NCBI RefSeq assembly: GCF_013408985.1
Contig: NZ_JACBZT010000001.1
Coordinates: 186,001-250,000 of the forward strand
Source of the DNA: Petropleomorpha daqingensis
GTDB lineage: Bacteria; Actinomycetota; Actinomycetes; Mycobacteriales; Geodermatophilaceae
DNA length: 64,000 nt
Reading direction: 5' to 3'
This document shows positions 1 to 7,738 of the stretch, piece after piece. Within the stretch, counting starts at the first letter, position 1. Each line of letters starts with the position of its first letter. The translations under genes and the position numbers were made by a program. The notes beneath the pieces were generated by a model. That model searched no databases. It was not told where the DNA came from and saw only the letters and a list, made by a program, of their open reading frames with translations.

Positions 1-65
1 GGGCCGAACATCGCGGGCAGGTCGTCGACGGCGAGGGCATCGAGGGTCGAGGCCAGCTCTCCCAC
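1..65 (-). CDS. Probable DUF222/HNH-type protein, N-terminus only
   Basis: Only the first 21 codons lie in the window; the gene runs off the left edge. A GTG start at 65 is preceded on the minus strand by GGAGG with a six-base spacer, which is a good ribosome binding site. The visible residues read VGELASTLDALAVDDLPAMF. This resembles the N-terminus of the DUF222-containing HNH endonuclease-like proteins common in Geodermatophilaceae, but 21 residues are too few to be sure. The family call is inference; the start and its ribosome binding site are directly visible. Confidence 0.45.
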   Translation of the reverse strand, partial: MGELASTLDALAVDDLPAMFG

Positions 66-195
66 GACCCACCTCCGATCCCATCGACCCGTACAGGTGT
101 TCGAATGCTACCGCGTCCGAGACTTCAGCAACACCTGAATCCCCAGGTCAGAGCCCTGTCCACAGATCTGCGGGAGGCATTGACACAGCACCGGG

Positions 196-1107
196 TCAGT
201 CGAACCAGAGACGCCAGAGCGTATCCCGCACGAGGAGCCGGCTCATCGACTCCAGGGTCGCGTCCCGCGGTGGATCCGGCATGAGCGCCTCTGGCTGCCA
301 GAGCGCATCCGGGCACAGCGCGGCGACCTCGGCGGCGACCCGCAGCGCGTCGTCGTCCGTCTCCGGCGGCCGGGTCACCAGCAGCGTGATGGTGGCGAAC
401 CCGAGGCCGACCACGATCGCGCCGAATCGGTCCTCCCAGGACCGGAGCACCGCGGAGACCTCCGCCGCCCGTTGCCACTTGTTGATCGCGCCCTCCCAGC
501 CCACGACGCCGATGGCATCGGCCGGGCGTCGGCAGCTCACGAGCCCGATCCGCGAGCTGCCCGTCGCCGGCGCGAAGGTCTCCACCGGTGGTCCCTGCTG
601 CATCGGCGCGAGACCGGGGAACGTGGGGTGAAAAGGCGCGAGCGGTCCGGTGCCGGGTGCCCACGGGTCGTTGATCGGCACCAGACTGTCGTGCCAGCTC
701 TCCTCGAGCACCTGGCGGACGTCGACCGCCGCGATCTCCTCCTCGGACGCGGGCTGGAATTCGCCGTTGTCCCATGGCCGGCCGGAACCGTCGTACAAGC
801 CCTGCACCAGGAGCGGCCACAGGCCGGTCCGCGGAAATTGATCCGCCAGCACCGACCAGACCGAGGTCGCGTCGGGCATCGCTGCATCGGTCACCCACAG
901 GACGGCGGGAGACCGCTCGCCGTCGTGCCCGCGGGCGACGACCGGCCGCCCGGCAGCGAGCGCCACCAATCCGAGCTGGACCGCGCCGGCGGGAGGCACA
1001 CGTCCGGCGTGCTCGGCCCGTGGCGGCTCGGTGGGTAGGGCGATCTCGTTGCGGGCCGGCCAATCGCTCCAGGAGCCCGACGGCGGAGAGAACCAGCGAA
1101 CGCTCAC
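196..1107 (-). CDS. DUF4253 domain protein
   Basis: A 303-residue soluble protein of unknown biochemical role. The C-terminal half carries the pattern typical of DUF4253: a GLVSCRRPADAIGVVGW segment, then a tryptophan-rich stretch leading to LRSWEDRFGAIVVGLGF and a hydrophobic strand before RPPE. The N-terminal half is a less conserved region around WSVLADQFPRTGLWPLL, also usual for the family. There is no signal peptide or membrane segment. It stands alone, with no same-strand neighbour close enough to suggest an operon. No function is established for the domain. The ORF length and GC-rich codons support a real gene, although a 333-codon frame on the same strand overlaps it. Confidence 0.85.
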   Translation of the reverse strand: MSVRWFSPPSGSWSDWPARNEIALPTEPPRAEHAGRVPPAGAVQLGLVALAAGRPVVARGHDGERSPAVLWVTDAAMPDATSVWSVLADQFPRTGLWPLLVQGLYDGSGRPWDNGEFQPASEEEIAAVDVRQVLEESWHDSLVPINDPWAPGTGPLAPFHPTFPGLAPMQQGPPVETFAPATGSSRIGLVSCRRPADAIGVVGWEGAINKWQRAAEVSAVLRSWEDRFGAIVVGLGFATITLLVTRPPETDDDALRVAAEVAALCPDALWQPEALMPDPPRDATLESMSRLLVRDTLWRLWFD

Positions 1108-1187
1108 CGACGCAGGCTGTCACCTACCGACCGCGGCCCCTGCCGTTGTCCACAGACCCTGTCGCCGGCGGTTGCTACCGCGAGAGG

Positions 1188-1352
1188 TCAGCGGGCCTCG
1201 GTGTCCCAGGGAGCCGGGGGCGCCGGCCGCTCCGACCGGAAGCCGGGGTCGAAGCGCTGGGTCGAGTCCAGCTCGGCGTCGTCCTCAGCCGCGTGCCGCG
1301 CGATCCGCGGCATCCGGAATTCGGCCGTCTCATCCAGCAGGTGCTTGCCCAC
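1188..1352 (-). CDS. Small hypothetical protein (54 aa)
   Basis: A short minus-strand frame that begins with GTG at 1352 and ends TGA at 1188. On the minus strand GGGAGGG lies about nine bases before the start, a credible ribosome binding site. The product starts VGKHLLDETAEFRMPRIA, is acidic in the middle (AAEDDAELDS) and ends in a proline-rich tail (ERPAPPAPWDTEAR). No domain is recognised. It could be a small regulatory or structural protein. The main support is the ribosome binding site and a composition that looks like a real actinobacterial peptide; no homology was checked. Confidence 0.4.
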   Translation of the reverse strand: MGKHLLDETAEFRMPRIARHAAEDDAELDSTQRFDPGFRSERPAPPAPWDTEAR

Positions 1353-1501
1353 GCGTGCCGTCCCTCCCTGGTCGGTTTCGGCCAGCGTACGGACAGAGAT
1401 CCGGCTGCCGCCGGACCCGAATAGGAAAGCCCAGGTGACCGGTAACCGGTGGGACGAGTGTGACCCGATCGCTCACGCGCGAGTCGCTGCGAGGGCGCCC
1501 G

Positions 1502-3166
1502 TCACGCTGCTGCCGATCCGACCAGACGTCGCACGACGGCCTCACCACCGACGCGGCGGATCACCTCGAGATCGCCGCAAACGACGAGCAGGTCGCGGGC
1601 ACGGGACAGGCCGACGTAGAGCATCTCCTTCGCCCGTTCCTCGTCACGGAAGCCGTTGACGGCCAGGACGACGGCCGGCCGCTCGAGGCCCTTGAACCCC
1701 AGCACGTGGCCGTAGAAGAGGTCGTCGTCGTCCCAGAACGAGGCCCAGTACGCCTCTTGGCCGGCCTGCTGCCGAGACGACTGCTCGGGGTGGCGGCTGC
1801 CCGTGGTGAGAAGGGCGACGGCGTCGGGCGGCCATCCCTCGTCGAGCAGCGCAACGGCCTCGTCGTCGGCGACACCCACCGCGTCCTGCGTCGAGCACTG
1901 GACGAACCGCACGGGAACCCCGTTGCCGCCGCGCATCCTCATCTGCGACGGCGCGAGGCTGCTGAAGGTGCCGGCGATCTGCTTGGTGTTCCGCAGGTTC
2001 TCGTCGAGGTCGATGGCCACGAGGTCCACGGTGGGACGCCCCTGCCGGGCGAACACGCGCTGCCCCTCGTCGGCGAAGACGTACAGAGAGTCCTCGTCAG
2101 GGTTCCGGAGCGCGGCCAGGACGGCGGGCCACCAGCTCTCGGCGAAGTCCTGCGCCTCGTCGATGACGACGGCGTCGAACCGCTCGGACAGAGGAAGAGC
2201 AGCCGCCAGCGAGACCATCTCGGTCGGGAGGAAGTTCTCCCAGTAGTCGCTGTCGTCGTCGCTTCCGGGCAGCACACCCCAGCCGATGCCCAGGTTGTGG
2301 AACGTGCCGACGTACGCCGGTCGCTGCGCCGGTGGAAGCTGCTGCACCCGCCGGGAGAGGAACTCGGCGAGGCCGCGGGAGTAGCACATGAGGGCGACCC
2401 GCTTGCCTTCGGCGGCGAGGCGTCGGGCCTTCTCGATCGCCAACCAGGTCTTGCCGGAGCCGGCGCCGCCGCGGATCTCCACTCGGTGCTGGTTGCGCAG
2501 CAGGTCCAGCACCTTGGCCTGGTCCTTGGTGAGCGCCTCGCACGTGAGCTCACGCTCGGCCAGCCCGGACACCAGGTCCCGCTGCGGGATGAGCTGCCCG
2601 GCGAGGCAGTCGACGAGCAGGTCGACGTCCTCCTGCGTCGGCGGATCCGGCTGGTCGTCGACCGCGCGCAGCACGGCGGCGATGCGCCCGGCGGACTCGT
2701 GCATGTCGGTCTTGTCGAGGACCAGCCAGCGCGGCGCGTCGGGGGCGGTGAAGCCCTCGGGCAGGACGGTGGTGGGCAGCGCGACGAAGTGCTCGGACCG
2801 GAGGGGGCCGCGCGACCAGCGCGGGTGCTGAGCCAGGTAGTTGCGCAGCATGTACTTGCAGAGCCGCGCCTGCTTCACCGGGTCGATCGACTTGCTCTTG
2901 GCGCCGGTCTGCCACCACCGTCCGTCGCGCAGCGAGACGCTGCCGCCCTTGACCTCGACGACGGCGACGCCGACACCGGGCCAAGCCAGGATGACGTCGG
3001 CCTCCCGGTCGCCCCTCCAGTCGGTGAACCGCTGGTTCACGAAGAGGACGGCGTCGTCGGGCAGCTGGTGGCGCAGCGCCTCGACGACGGCGCGCTCAGC
3101 GGCAGCCTCGAACTCCGGCTCTTCCGGGTACAGCCGCGCGGTCACGTTCTCCCCGTCCTCCAGCAC
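1502..3166 (-). CDS. NERD-domain superfamily I DNA helicase
   Basis: A 554-residue protein joining an N-terminal nuclease-related domain (NERD) to a UvrD/Rep-like superfamily I helicase. The NERD part (about residues 25-130) has the EADVILAW and VAVVEVKGG motifs expected of a restriction-like nuclease fold. The helicase part has a Walker A GGAGSGKTWLA, a DEAQDF motif II, a LRNTKQIA region and a C-terminal LYVGLSRARDLLVV motif VI. Known members act in DNA repair or as nuclease-helicases; the exact substrate here is unknown. The GTG at 3166 is used; a second GTG at 3145 (VTARLYPEEPEF) is an alternative. It is close to the defence island but separated from it by ordinary genes, so a defence role is only possible. 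Confidence 0.87.
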   Translation of the reverse strand: MLEDGENVTARLYPEEPEFEAAAERAVVEALRHQLPDDAVLFVNQRFTDWRGDREADVILAWPGVGVAVVEVKGGSVSLRDGRWWQTGAKSKSIDPVKQARLCKYMLRNYLAQHPRWSRGPLRSEHFVALPTTVLPEGFTAPDAPRWLVLDKTDMHESAGRIAAVLRAVDDQPDPPTQEDVDLLVDCLAGQLIPQRDLVSGLAERELTCEALTKDQAKVLDLLRNQHRVEIRGGAGSGKTWLAIEKARRLAAEGKRVALMCYSRGLAEFLSRRVQQLPPAQRPAYVGTFHNLGIGWGVLPGSDDDSDYWENFLPTEMVSLAAALPLSERFDAVVIDEAQDFAESWWPAVLAALRNPDEDSLYVFADEGQRVFARQGRPTVDLVAIDLDENLRNTKQIAGTFSSLAPSQMRMRGGNGVPVRFVQCSTQDAVGVADDEAVALLDEGWPPDAVALLTTGSRHPEQSSRQQAGQEAYWASFWDDDDLFYGHVLGFKGLERPAVVLAVNGFRDEERAKEMLYVGLSRARDLLVVCGDLEVIRRVGGEAVVRRLVGSAAA

Positions 3167-3273
3167 AGCGATGGGCCTCGTTGCTCCGCCGCCGCGCGAT
3201 GACGATCGCAGATGGCAGTGACGAGGTGCCAGGTCAGTCCCCCGGCCGGGCGGCTGAGCTCACGATGCGCTGA

Positions 3274-4167
3274 TCAGGACCGATAACGGTTGCGCAGCTC
3301 GTCGACGTAGTGGTCGGTGACCGGCACCGGGATGCCGTGCCGCCCGGCCGCGCGCACGACCGCTCCCCCGATGGCGTCGAGCTCCAATCGGTTGTCGGCC
3401 TCGGCGTCACGCTGCATCGAGGAGCGCATGCCGGCCGGGATGCCGTCGAAGAAGGCGACGACGTCGTCCGCCTCGACCGTGGCGCCTTGGGCCTGGGCGA
3501 CTGCGGCGATCTCGCCGACCATGGCGACGAGGTCGTCCCGCCGGTGCTCGCGGACCTCGCCGGCCGTCTGCTGCGCTGAGGTTGTGAGCAGAGCCAGCGC
3601 GGTCAGGAAGGTCAGCTTGCTCCACATGACCGTGGCCGCGTCGTCGCTGACCTTGACCGCCACACCGGCCTTTTCGAGGTCGGCGCCGAACCGGCGGACC
3701 GCAGCGGACGTGCCGCCGTCCTCGGCCAGTTCGACGGCGAGAAACGGGCTGCCGTGGTGGACGACGCCCGGCGCGATGCGCGTCGACTCGACGCGCACGG
3801 TGGCGGGCACGACGGTGGCGTCGGGGTAGCGCGGGCGCAGGAGGTCGACGTGCTCGACGCCGTTCAGCAGCGGCACAACCAGCGCACTCCCGACGACGTC
3901 GGCCGGCAGCCGGTCGAGGGCCTCGTCCAGCTGGGTGGCCTTGACCGCCACCAGGACGACGTCGACCGGGTCGGCGAGCCGCTCGACGGCACGGACCGGC
4001 ACGGTGAAGTCGCCGAACTCGCCACTCTCGACGCGGATGCCCTGCTCATCCAGCACCGCGACGGTCGACGGACCGGCCACGCAGGTGACCATCGCGCCTG
4101 ACCGGGCGAGCAGTGCGCCCAGCAACCCGCCGACGCCTCCCGGGCCGAGCACCGCGACGTTGTCCAT
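3274..4167 (-). CDS. 2-dehydropantoate 2-reductase family (PanE/ApbA-like)
   Basis: A 297-residue Rossmann-fold oxidoreductase of the ApbA/PanE family, whose best-known member reduces 2-dehydropantoate to pantoate with NADPH in pantothenate synthesis. The N-terminus shows the nucleotide-binding GPGGVGG motif at residues 8-14. Further on are VPLLNGVEHVDLL, the WSKLTFL segment holding the catalytic lysine, and a C-terminal SSMQRDAEADNRLELDAIGG region that normally binds substrate. Length fits the family. The ATG at 4167 has GGAGG seven bases upstream. The family contains paralogues with other 2-oxoacid substrates and no pantothenate genes are nearby, so panE itself is not assigned. Confidence 0.87.
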   Translation of the reverse strand: MDNVAVLGPGGVGGLLGALLARSGAMVTCVAGPSTVAVLDEQGIRVESGEFGDFTVPVRAVERLADPVDVVLVAVKATQLDEALDRLPADVVGSALVVPLLNGVEHVDLLRPRYPDATVVPATVRVESTRIAPGVVHHGSPFLAVELAEDGGTSAAVRRFGADLEKAGVAVKVSDDAATVMWSKLTFLTALALLTTSAQQTAGEVREHRRDDLVAMVGEIAAVAQAQGATVEADDVVAFFDGIPAGMRSSMQRDAEADNRLELDAIGGAVVRAAGRHGIPVPVTDHYVDELRNRYRS

Positions 4168-4193
4168 GAAGCACCTCCGGGCACTGTTCTGTC

Positions 4194-4709
4194 ATGCCGT
4201 CCGGGGACAGGCCCATCCTGCTGCTCGACGTGGACGGCGTGCTGAACGCGTTGAAGCGCACGCTGCCGGAGGGCTGGAAGCAGGGCACGTTCCACGGCTT
4301 CGTGCTGTCGTGGGACCCCACGATCACCGCACGGCTGCGCCGGCTGCACGAGTCGGGTCGAGTGGAGATCCAGTGGCTCACCACCTGGACGACGGACGCC
4401 GACCAGCTGCTCGCCGAGCCGATGGGCCTGCCACGCGGGCTGAAGGTGCACGATCGCGAGGAGGTAGCGCCGACCGGCTACTCCTGGACGGCCGGCGGCT
4501 TGTCGGGCTGGTGGAAGCTCGCCGCGGCCATTGCGGTGGTCGAGGCGGACCCGGACCGCCGCATCATCTGGATCGACGACGACCTCGCGGAGCAAGGCGA
4601 GGACACCGACGAGTGGCTCGCCGCCAATCCGCACGTCCTGGTGATCGCGCCCGACCTGCTCGAGGGCCTCACCCACGAGCAACTCGATTCGATCGAGGCG
4701 TGGCTTTAG
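4194..4709 (+). CDS. HAD-like domain protein
   Basis: A 171-residue protein with the landmarks of a HAD-fold phosphohydrolase. LLLDVDGVLN near residue 10 supplies motif I with its two aspartates, QWLTTWT is motif II, and IIWIDDDLAE is motif III with acidic metal ligands. No cap domain is evident. The substrate is unknown; proteins of this type in actinobacteria are annotated only as hypothetical HAD-domain proteins. It diverges from the PanE-like gene with 26 bp between the starts. A degraded copy of its 3' end lies at 7311-7424, so this family was once present at least twice here. Confidence 0.75.
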   Translation: MPSGDRPILLLDVDGVLNALKRTLPEGWKQGTFHGFVLSWDPTITARLRRLHESGRVEIQWLTTWTTDADQLLAEPMGLPRGLKVHDREEVAPTGYSWTAGGLSGWWKLAAAIAVVEADPDRRIIWIDDDLAEQGEDTDEWLAANPHVLVIAPDLLEGLTHEQLDSIEAWL

Positions 4710-4805
4710 GTCTCGCGGATCGCCTGATCGGGTTAGGGCGCGTCCGCTGAAACTGTCGCCACCACTCGGTAGAAAGAGAGTGACGACGCCGAGCGAAGGA
4801 GCCCG

Positions 4806-5599
4806 ATGGCCACGACTGCACCCACCCTCGAAGCTCGCACCGCTCTTGGCGCCGGAGCGCTCGGCAAGCGCTTCGCCGATGCACTGGACTTCGCCTTCGA
4901 GCGCCACCGCTTACAGGTCCGCAAGGGATCGCGGGTGCCGTACCTCTCGCGCCTGATGAGCGTTTGCGCGCTCGCGATCGAAAACGGTGGCCGCGAGAAC
5001 CAGGCGATCGCCGCCCTGCTGCACGATGCGGTGGAGGACGCCGCCACGGGCCAGGGCCGGACGTTCTGCGCGCGATCGGCGACGTGTTCGGCGGCGACGT
5101 CCGCGCGATGGTCGAGGCGTGCAGCGACTCGCTGAACGGCGAGGGCGGCAAGCGGCCGTGGCGGGAGCGCAAGCTGGAGTACGTCGTCGGGCTGCGGGAT
5201 CCGGCGAAGAAGTCGGACGACGCACTACTGGTGACTGCGGCCGACAAGGTCCACAACGCACGGTCGATCGCCAGGGACCTGCGCACGTACGGGTCGGCGT
5301 TCTGGGGCACCTTCAGCGCCTGCGAGCACGACCTGCTCTGGTACTACACGGCGGTCGAGGCGGCGATCGCCGAGCGACTTGGCGCCCACGAGATCGTCGA
5401 CGCGCCGCACCGAGCGGTGGACGAGCTCATCGCCGCCAGCGGGACGGATCGGGCGTCGATCGTGGACGAGCCGTCCCAGGGCGGCTGCGCGAGGCACGGG
5501 GTCAGACGCCTGAGCGCGAAGACGTCCGCTCGTACAGCATCGCTGGGCGTCCGACGGCGCGCTGCATCCTGCCGGTGTCGCGCAGCTGCGGCTCCATGA
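4806..5599 (+). pseudogene. HD-domain phosphohydrolase, frameshifted
   Basis: The first frame starts at ATG 4806 and encodes an HD-domain N-terminus of the RelA/SpoT-like hydrolase type, with AIAALLHDAVEDAATG as the metal-binding HD motif. At about 5050-5058, in a GGCCAGGGCCGG run, the sensible reading shifts by one base. The next frame continues the same protein with PDVLRAIGDVFGGDVRAMVE, then LLVTAADKVHNARSIARDLR, the second histidine/aspartate motif. The first frame stops at 5135 and the second at 5599. The last 30 or so residues lose family character and overlap the opposing Nudix gene. This is a recent one-base deletion or a sequencing error; both halves look otherwise intact. Confidence 0.75.
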
Positions 5600-6170
5600 G
5601 CCGGCGGAAGGCATCGGGCTTGAGCTCTTCGCCCGCCACCGCGGAATGAAGCAGCCGGAGCTCCCGCATCGTGAACGGGTCGGCAAGCAGACCCTCGGGA
5701 TCCGGCCGCCGGCGGTACCGCGCCCGGATCCTACCCACCGCCCGCCGCACGATGCTGTCGTGGTCGAAGGGCAGGCCGGTGGCCTCGGCGACCGGCCGCA
5801 GCACGTCATCCTGAAGATCGGCGAGGACCGGCTCGATCGTCGTCCACGGAAGCACGACGACGTGGGCGACGGAGAGGACCCAGCCGCGCTCGTCGCGCTT
5901 CGGGTCGTCGAAGACGTGCAGTTGCCGAGGCCGGGTGCCGCGCAGGCCGGCCTTCTCGTCGAGCGACCGGAGCACGGCGTCCCTCAACCGCTCCCCCGGG
6001 TGCAGGAACGTGCCGGGCAGCCCCCAGGCCGGACCACTGCCCGGGTCGTCGCGCTGGACCAGCAGGACATCGAGCGTGCCGGTCGGCCCGACGGTGAGGA
6101 CGGCGGTGTCAACCGCAACCGACGGACGGGGATAGTCCTCGGGAGTCTTCCCCGAGGAGTCGCGGTACAT
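5502..6170 (-). CDS. NrtR-like Nudix-domain transcriptional regulator
   Basis: A 222-residue protein with an N-terminal Nudix fold (about residues 15-145) and a C-terminal winged-helix-like part containing FTMRELRLLHSAVAGE, the layout of NrtR-type regulators. The Nudix box is degenerate: the opening glycine is a threonine (LPGTFLHPGE) and the REUXEE core reads RSLDEK, so hydrolase activity is doubtful and a ligand-sensing role is more likely. NrtR proteins typically sense ADP-ribose-type ligands and control NAD-related genes, but no NAD gene is adjacent. The ATG at 6170 has AGGAGG just upstream, and a palindrome at 6179-6190 could be its own operator. Confidence 0.75.
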   Translation of the reverse strand: MYRDSSGKTPEDYPRPSVAVDTAVLTVGPTGTLDVLLVQRDDPGSGPAWGLPGTFLHPGERLRDAVLRSLDEKAGLRGTRPRQLHVFDDPKRDERGWVLSVAHVVVLPWTTIEPVLADLQDDVLRPVAEATGLPFDHDSIVRRAVGRIRARYRRRPDPEGLLADPFTMRELRLLHSAVAGEELKPDAFRRLMEPQLRDTGRMQRAVGRPAMLYERTSSRSGV

Positions 6171-6178
6171 GACCTCCT

Positions 6179-6190
6179 ACTTTACGAAGT
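6179..6190. promoter_or_regulatory. Candidate operator palindrome before the NrtR-like gene
   Basis: The sequence ACTTTACGAAGT has perfect ACTT/AAGT arms around a four-base centre. It lies 9 bp upstream of the ATG at 6170 and abuts its ribosome binding site, so bound protein would block expression. Autoregulation by the adjacent regulator is inference. Confidence 0.35.
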
Positions 6191-6226
6191 TCCCGCCTAA
6201 CCCGCCTTCGCGCGACCCAGCGCTAA

Positions 6227-6868
6227 TCAGTCCATAAGACGCGGCGTGGCGACATCGATCACTGCTGGCTGAGGTAGGACCGGGTCGTGGGCGCCACGGT
6301 CTGCGAGCCACTGCACGAGCCTCCGGCTGAGCTTCACACGATCCTCGTCGCCACACAGCAACCAGAAGTAGCCCCGGCGAATCCCGTGCTGGCCCTCCCC
6401 CGGTACCCGGCTCAGGGCGCGGTCGATCGGCGACAGCAGTTCAGGGGTGTCCAGCATGCGCCGTGCATCGTCGAGCTCGTGGACGCCATGGTCGACGAGG
6501 ATGCGGGCATATCGGAGGGCAGCCTCTGCCTTGCTCACACCATTGCGGGTCGAGGTGCGCTGTCGGTTCGCCGCCGCCATGAGCGCGGTCTCGTCCGGGA
6601 ACCGAGAGAGCAGGCGGGGCAACGGGTGGCCGTCACCGTTCGCCCTAGCAGCAGCGGTTAGTGGTGCGCTCGCGGCCGGTTCGAGAACACGACGCACCAG
6701 CGGCACGACAACGCCGCCGTGGTCCGCGCCGACGCTCCACAGCGCGTCGAGGAGGCACGCCGACAGGCTGGTCCACCGCATAACCCGCAGCGGCGTAGCG
6801 AGCGCCACTTGGCGAGGCGTGGGTCCGTTCGGCTCCCCGTGAGCCATCGCCAGCGTCATGCCTGTCAC
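6227..6868 (-). CDS. Hypothetical protein, family not recognised
   Basis: A 213-residue soluble protein without signal peptide or membrane segments. It is rich in arginine and alanine, with a likely helical body including LPRLLSRFPDETALMAAANRQRT when read across residues 80-105 and a conserved-looking tail around GIRRGYFWLLCGDEDRVK. The GTG at 6868 has GAGGGG about five bases upstream, which supports this start. It stands alone on its strand between the Nudix regulator and gene debris. No function can be assigned from the sequence. Confidence 0.6.
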   Translation of the reverse strand: MTGMTLAMAHGEPNGPTPRQVALATPLRVMRWTSLSACLLDALWSVGADHGGVVVPLVRRVLEPAASAPLTAAARANGDGHPLPRLLSRFPDETALMAAANRQRTSTRNGVSKAEAALRYARILVDHGVHELDDARRMLDTPELLSPIDRALSRVPGEGQHGIRRGYFWLLCGDEDRVKLSRRLVQWLADRGAHDPVLPQPAVIDVATPRLMD

Positions 6869-6926
6869 TCATGCCCCTCGTTCGAGCCGCTCGCCTACGC
6901 CCACTGAAGTGGGTCGGCTGAGGCTG

Positions 6927-7310
6927 TCAAAGGGTTGCGACGGTTTGCTTGCGCCGCGCCATCAGCGAGAGGAACGAATCGGCTAGGCGCCCGCCGGGCC
7001 GCTCAGCCAGGACGGTGGCGATCTCGACGAGCCGGCACAGCGCGTTGACCTGGCGCAGCTGCTCCGGTGTCCGCCCCCGGGCATCGAGCAGTTCCTCGCT
7101 CATCACCACGACCGCGAGCGCCTTCGCCCGGGAGACGGCGACGTTGAGCCGGTTCAGGTCATAGAGGAAGGAGACGCCGCGCGGTGCGTCCTCCGCGCTG
7201 GTCGAGTCATCGAGTAGAGGACGACGGGTGCCTCCTGGCCCTGGAACTTGTCCACGGTCCACACCCGGGCGCGGTCCGGGAGCAGCCGGCGGATCAGCGC
7301 GACCGCGCAG
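6927..7310 (-). pseudogene. 3' remnant of a superfamily I helicase, frameshifted
   Basis: Two minus-strand frames together give the C-terminus of a helicase of the RecB-like nuclease/AAA_12 type. The upstream frame reads VWTVDKFQGQEAPVVLYSM, the motif V region. A one-base shift near 7208-7212 then leads to SAEDAPRGVSFLYDLNRL and NVAVSRAKALAVVV, motif VI. Normal family members are far longer and continue with the ATPase core, which is absent here. The remnant ends abruptly at about 7310, where it meets the tail of a HAD gene on the opposite strand. It is plainly dead: no start, no Walker A, and a frameshift. Confidence 0.8.
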
Positions 7311-7424
7311 GTCGAGGACGCCGGAGAGTGGCTCGCCGCCCACCCACATGTGACGGTTGATCCGCCAGACCTTCTCGACGGCCTCACCCACAGGCAGTTG
7401 GACATGATCGAAAGCGGTCCGTGA
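7311..7424 (+). pseudogene. 3' remnant of a second HAD-domain gene
   Basis: The plus strand encodes VEDAGEWLAAHPHVTV followed by DPPDLLDGLTHRQLDMIESG and a TGA at 7422-7424. This lines up with the C-terminus of the intact HAD gene at 4194-4709 (DEWLAANPHVLV, then APDLLEGLTHEQLDSIEAW). Only the last 37 codons survive. The similarity shows that a paralogue or older copy stood here and was cut off by the rearrangement that also truncated the helicase. Confidence 0.75.
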
Positions 7425-7738
7425 TGGCACGCGTGGGCCACTCGGAGGACCCGCTTCTGCGGCCGCCGGGCTTAGGCGGCCCTGGCCGTGCGCCCGCGGG
7501 GCCTAAATGCTTCGTCCTGCCCCAACGCCATGCAACCATGTGCTCGCTTTCGGTGATGGAGCTGTTCCAGAACTATCGGGTCGGGGGGCCGCGTGGATAC
7601 GTGCCTTGGAGTTGGCTGCCTTGCTGGCCTAACGGATCCAACCGCTGAAAGGTCTCTGCGCATGTTCCGTCAGCCGAGCCGGACCAGCCATGATCGCGAA
7701 CTCGATCGAGTCAACAGTCCAGCGGGTCGGGCCCGCAC
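7425..7738. other. Gene-free stretch at the left edge of the defence island
   Basis: No convincing gene is seen in these 314 bp. Short frames on both strands lack ribosome binding sites and family resemblance. The stretch must hold the promoter of the sigma-factor operon, but I could not pick a confident -35/-10 pair. No tRNA or repeated attachment-like sequence is visible. Confidence 0.5.

Noticed and set aside
1460-3202. 580-codon plus-strand frame opposite the NERD helicase
   Set aside because: No domain features; the minus strand has intact NERD and helicase motifs.
6870-7738. Integration site (tRNA or attachment repeat) for the island
   Set aside because: No tRNA gene, integrase or matching direct repeat was seen here or near 33000.
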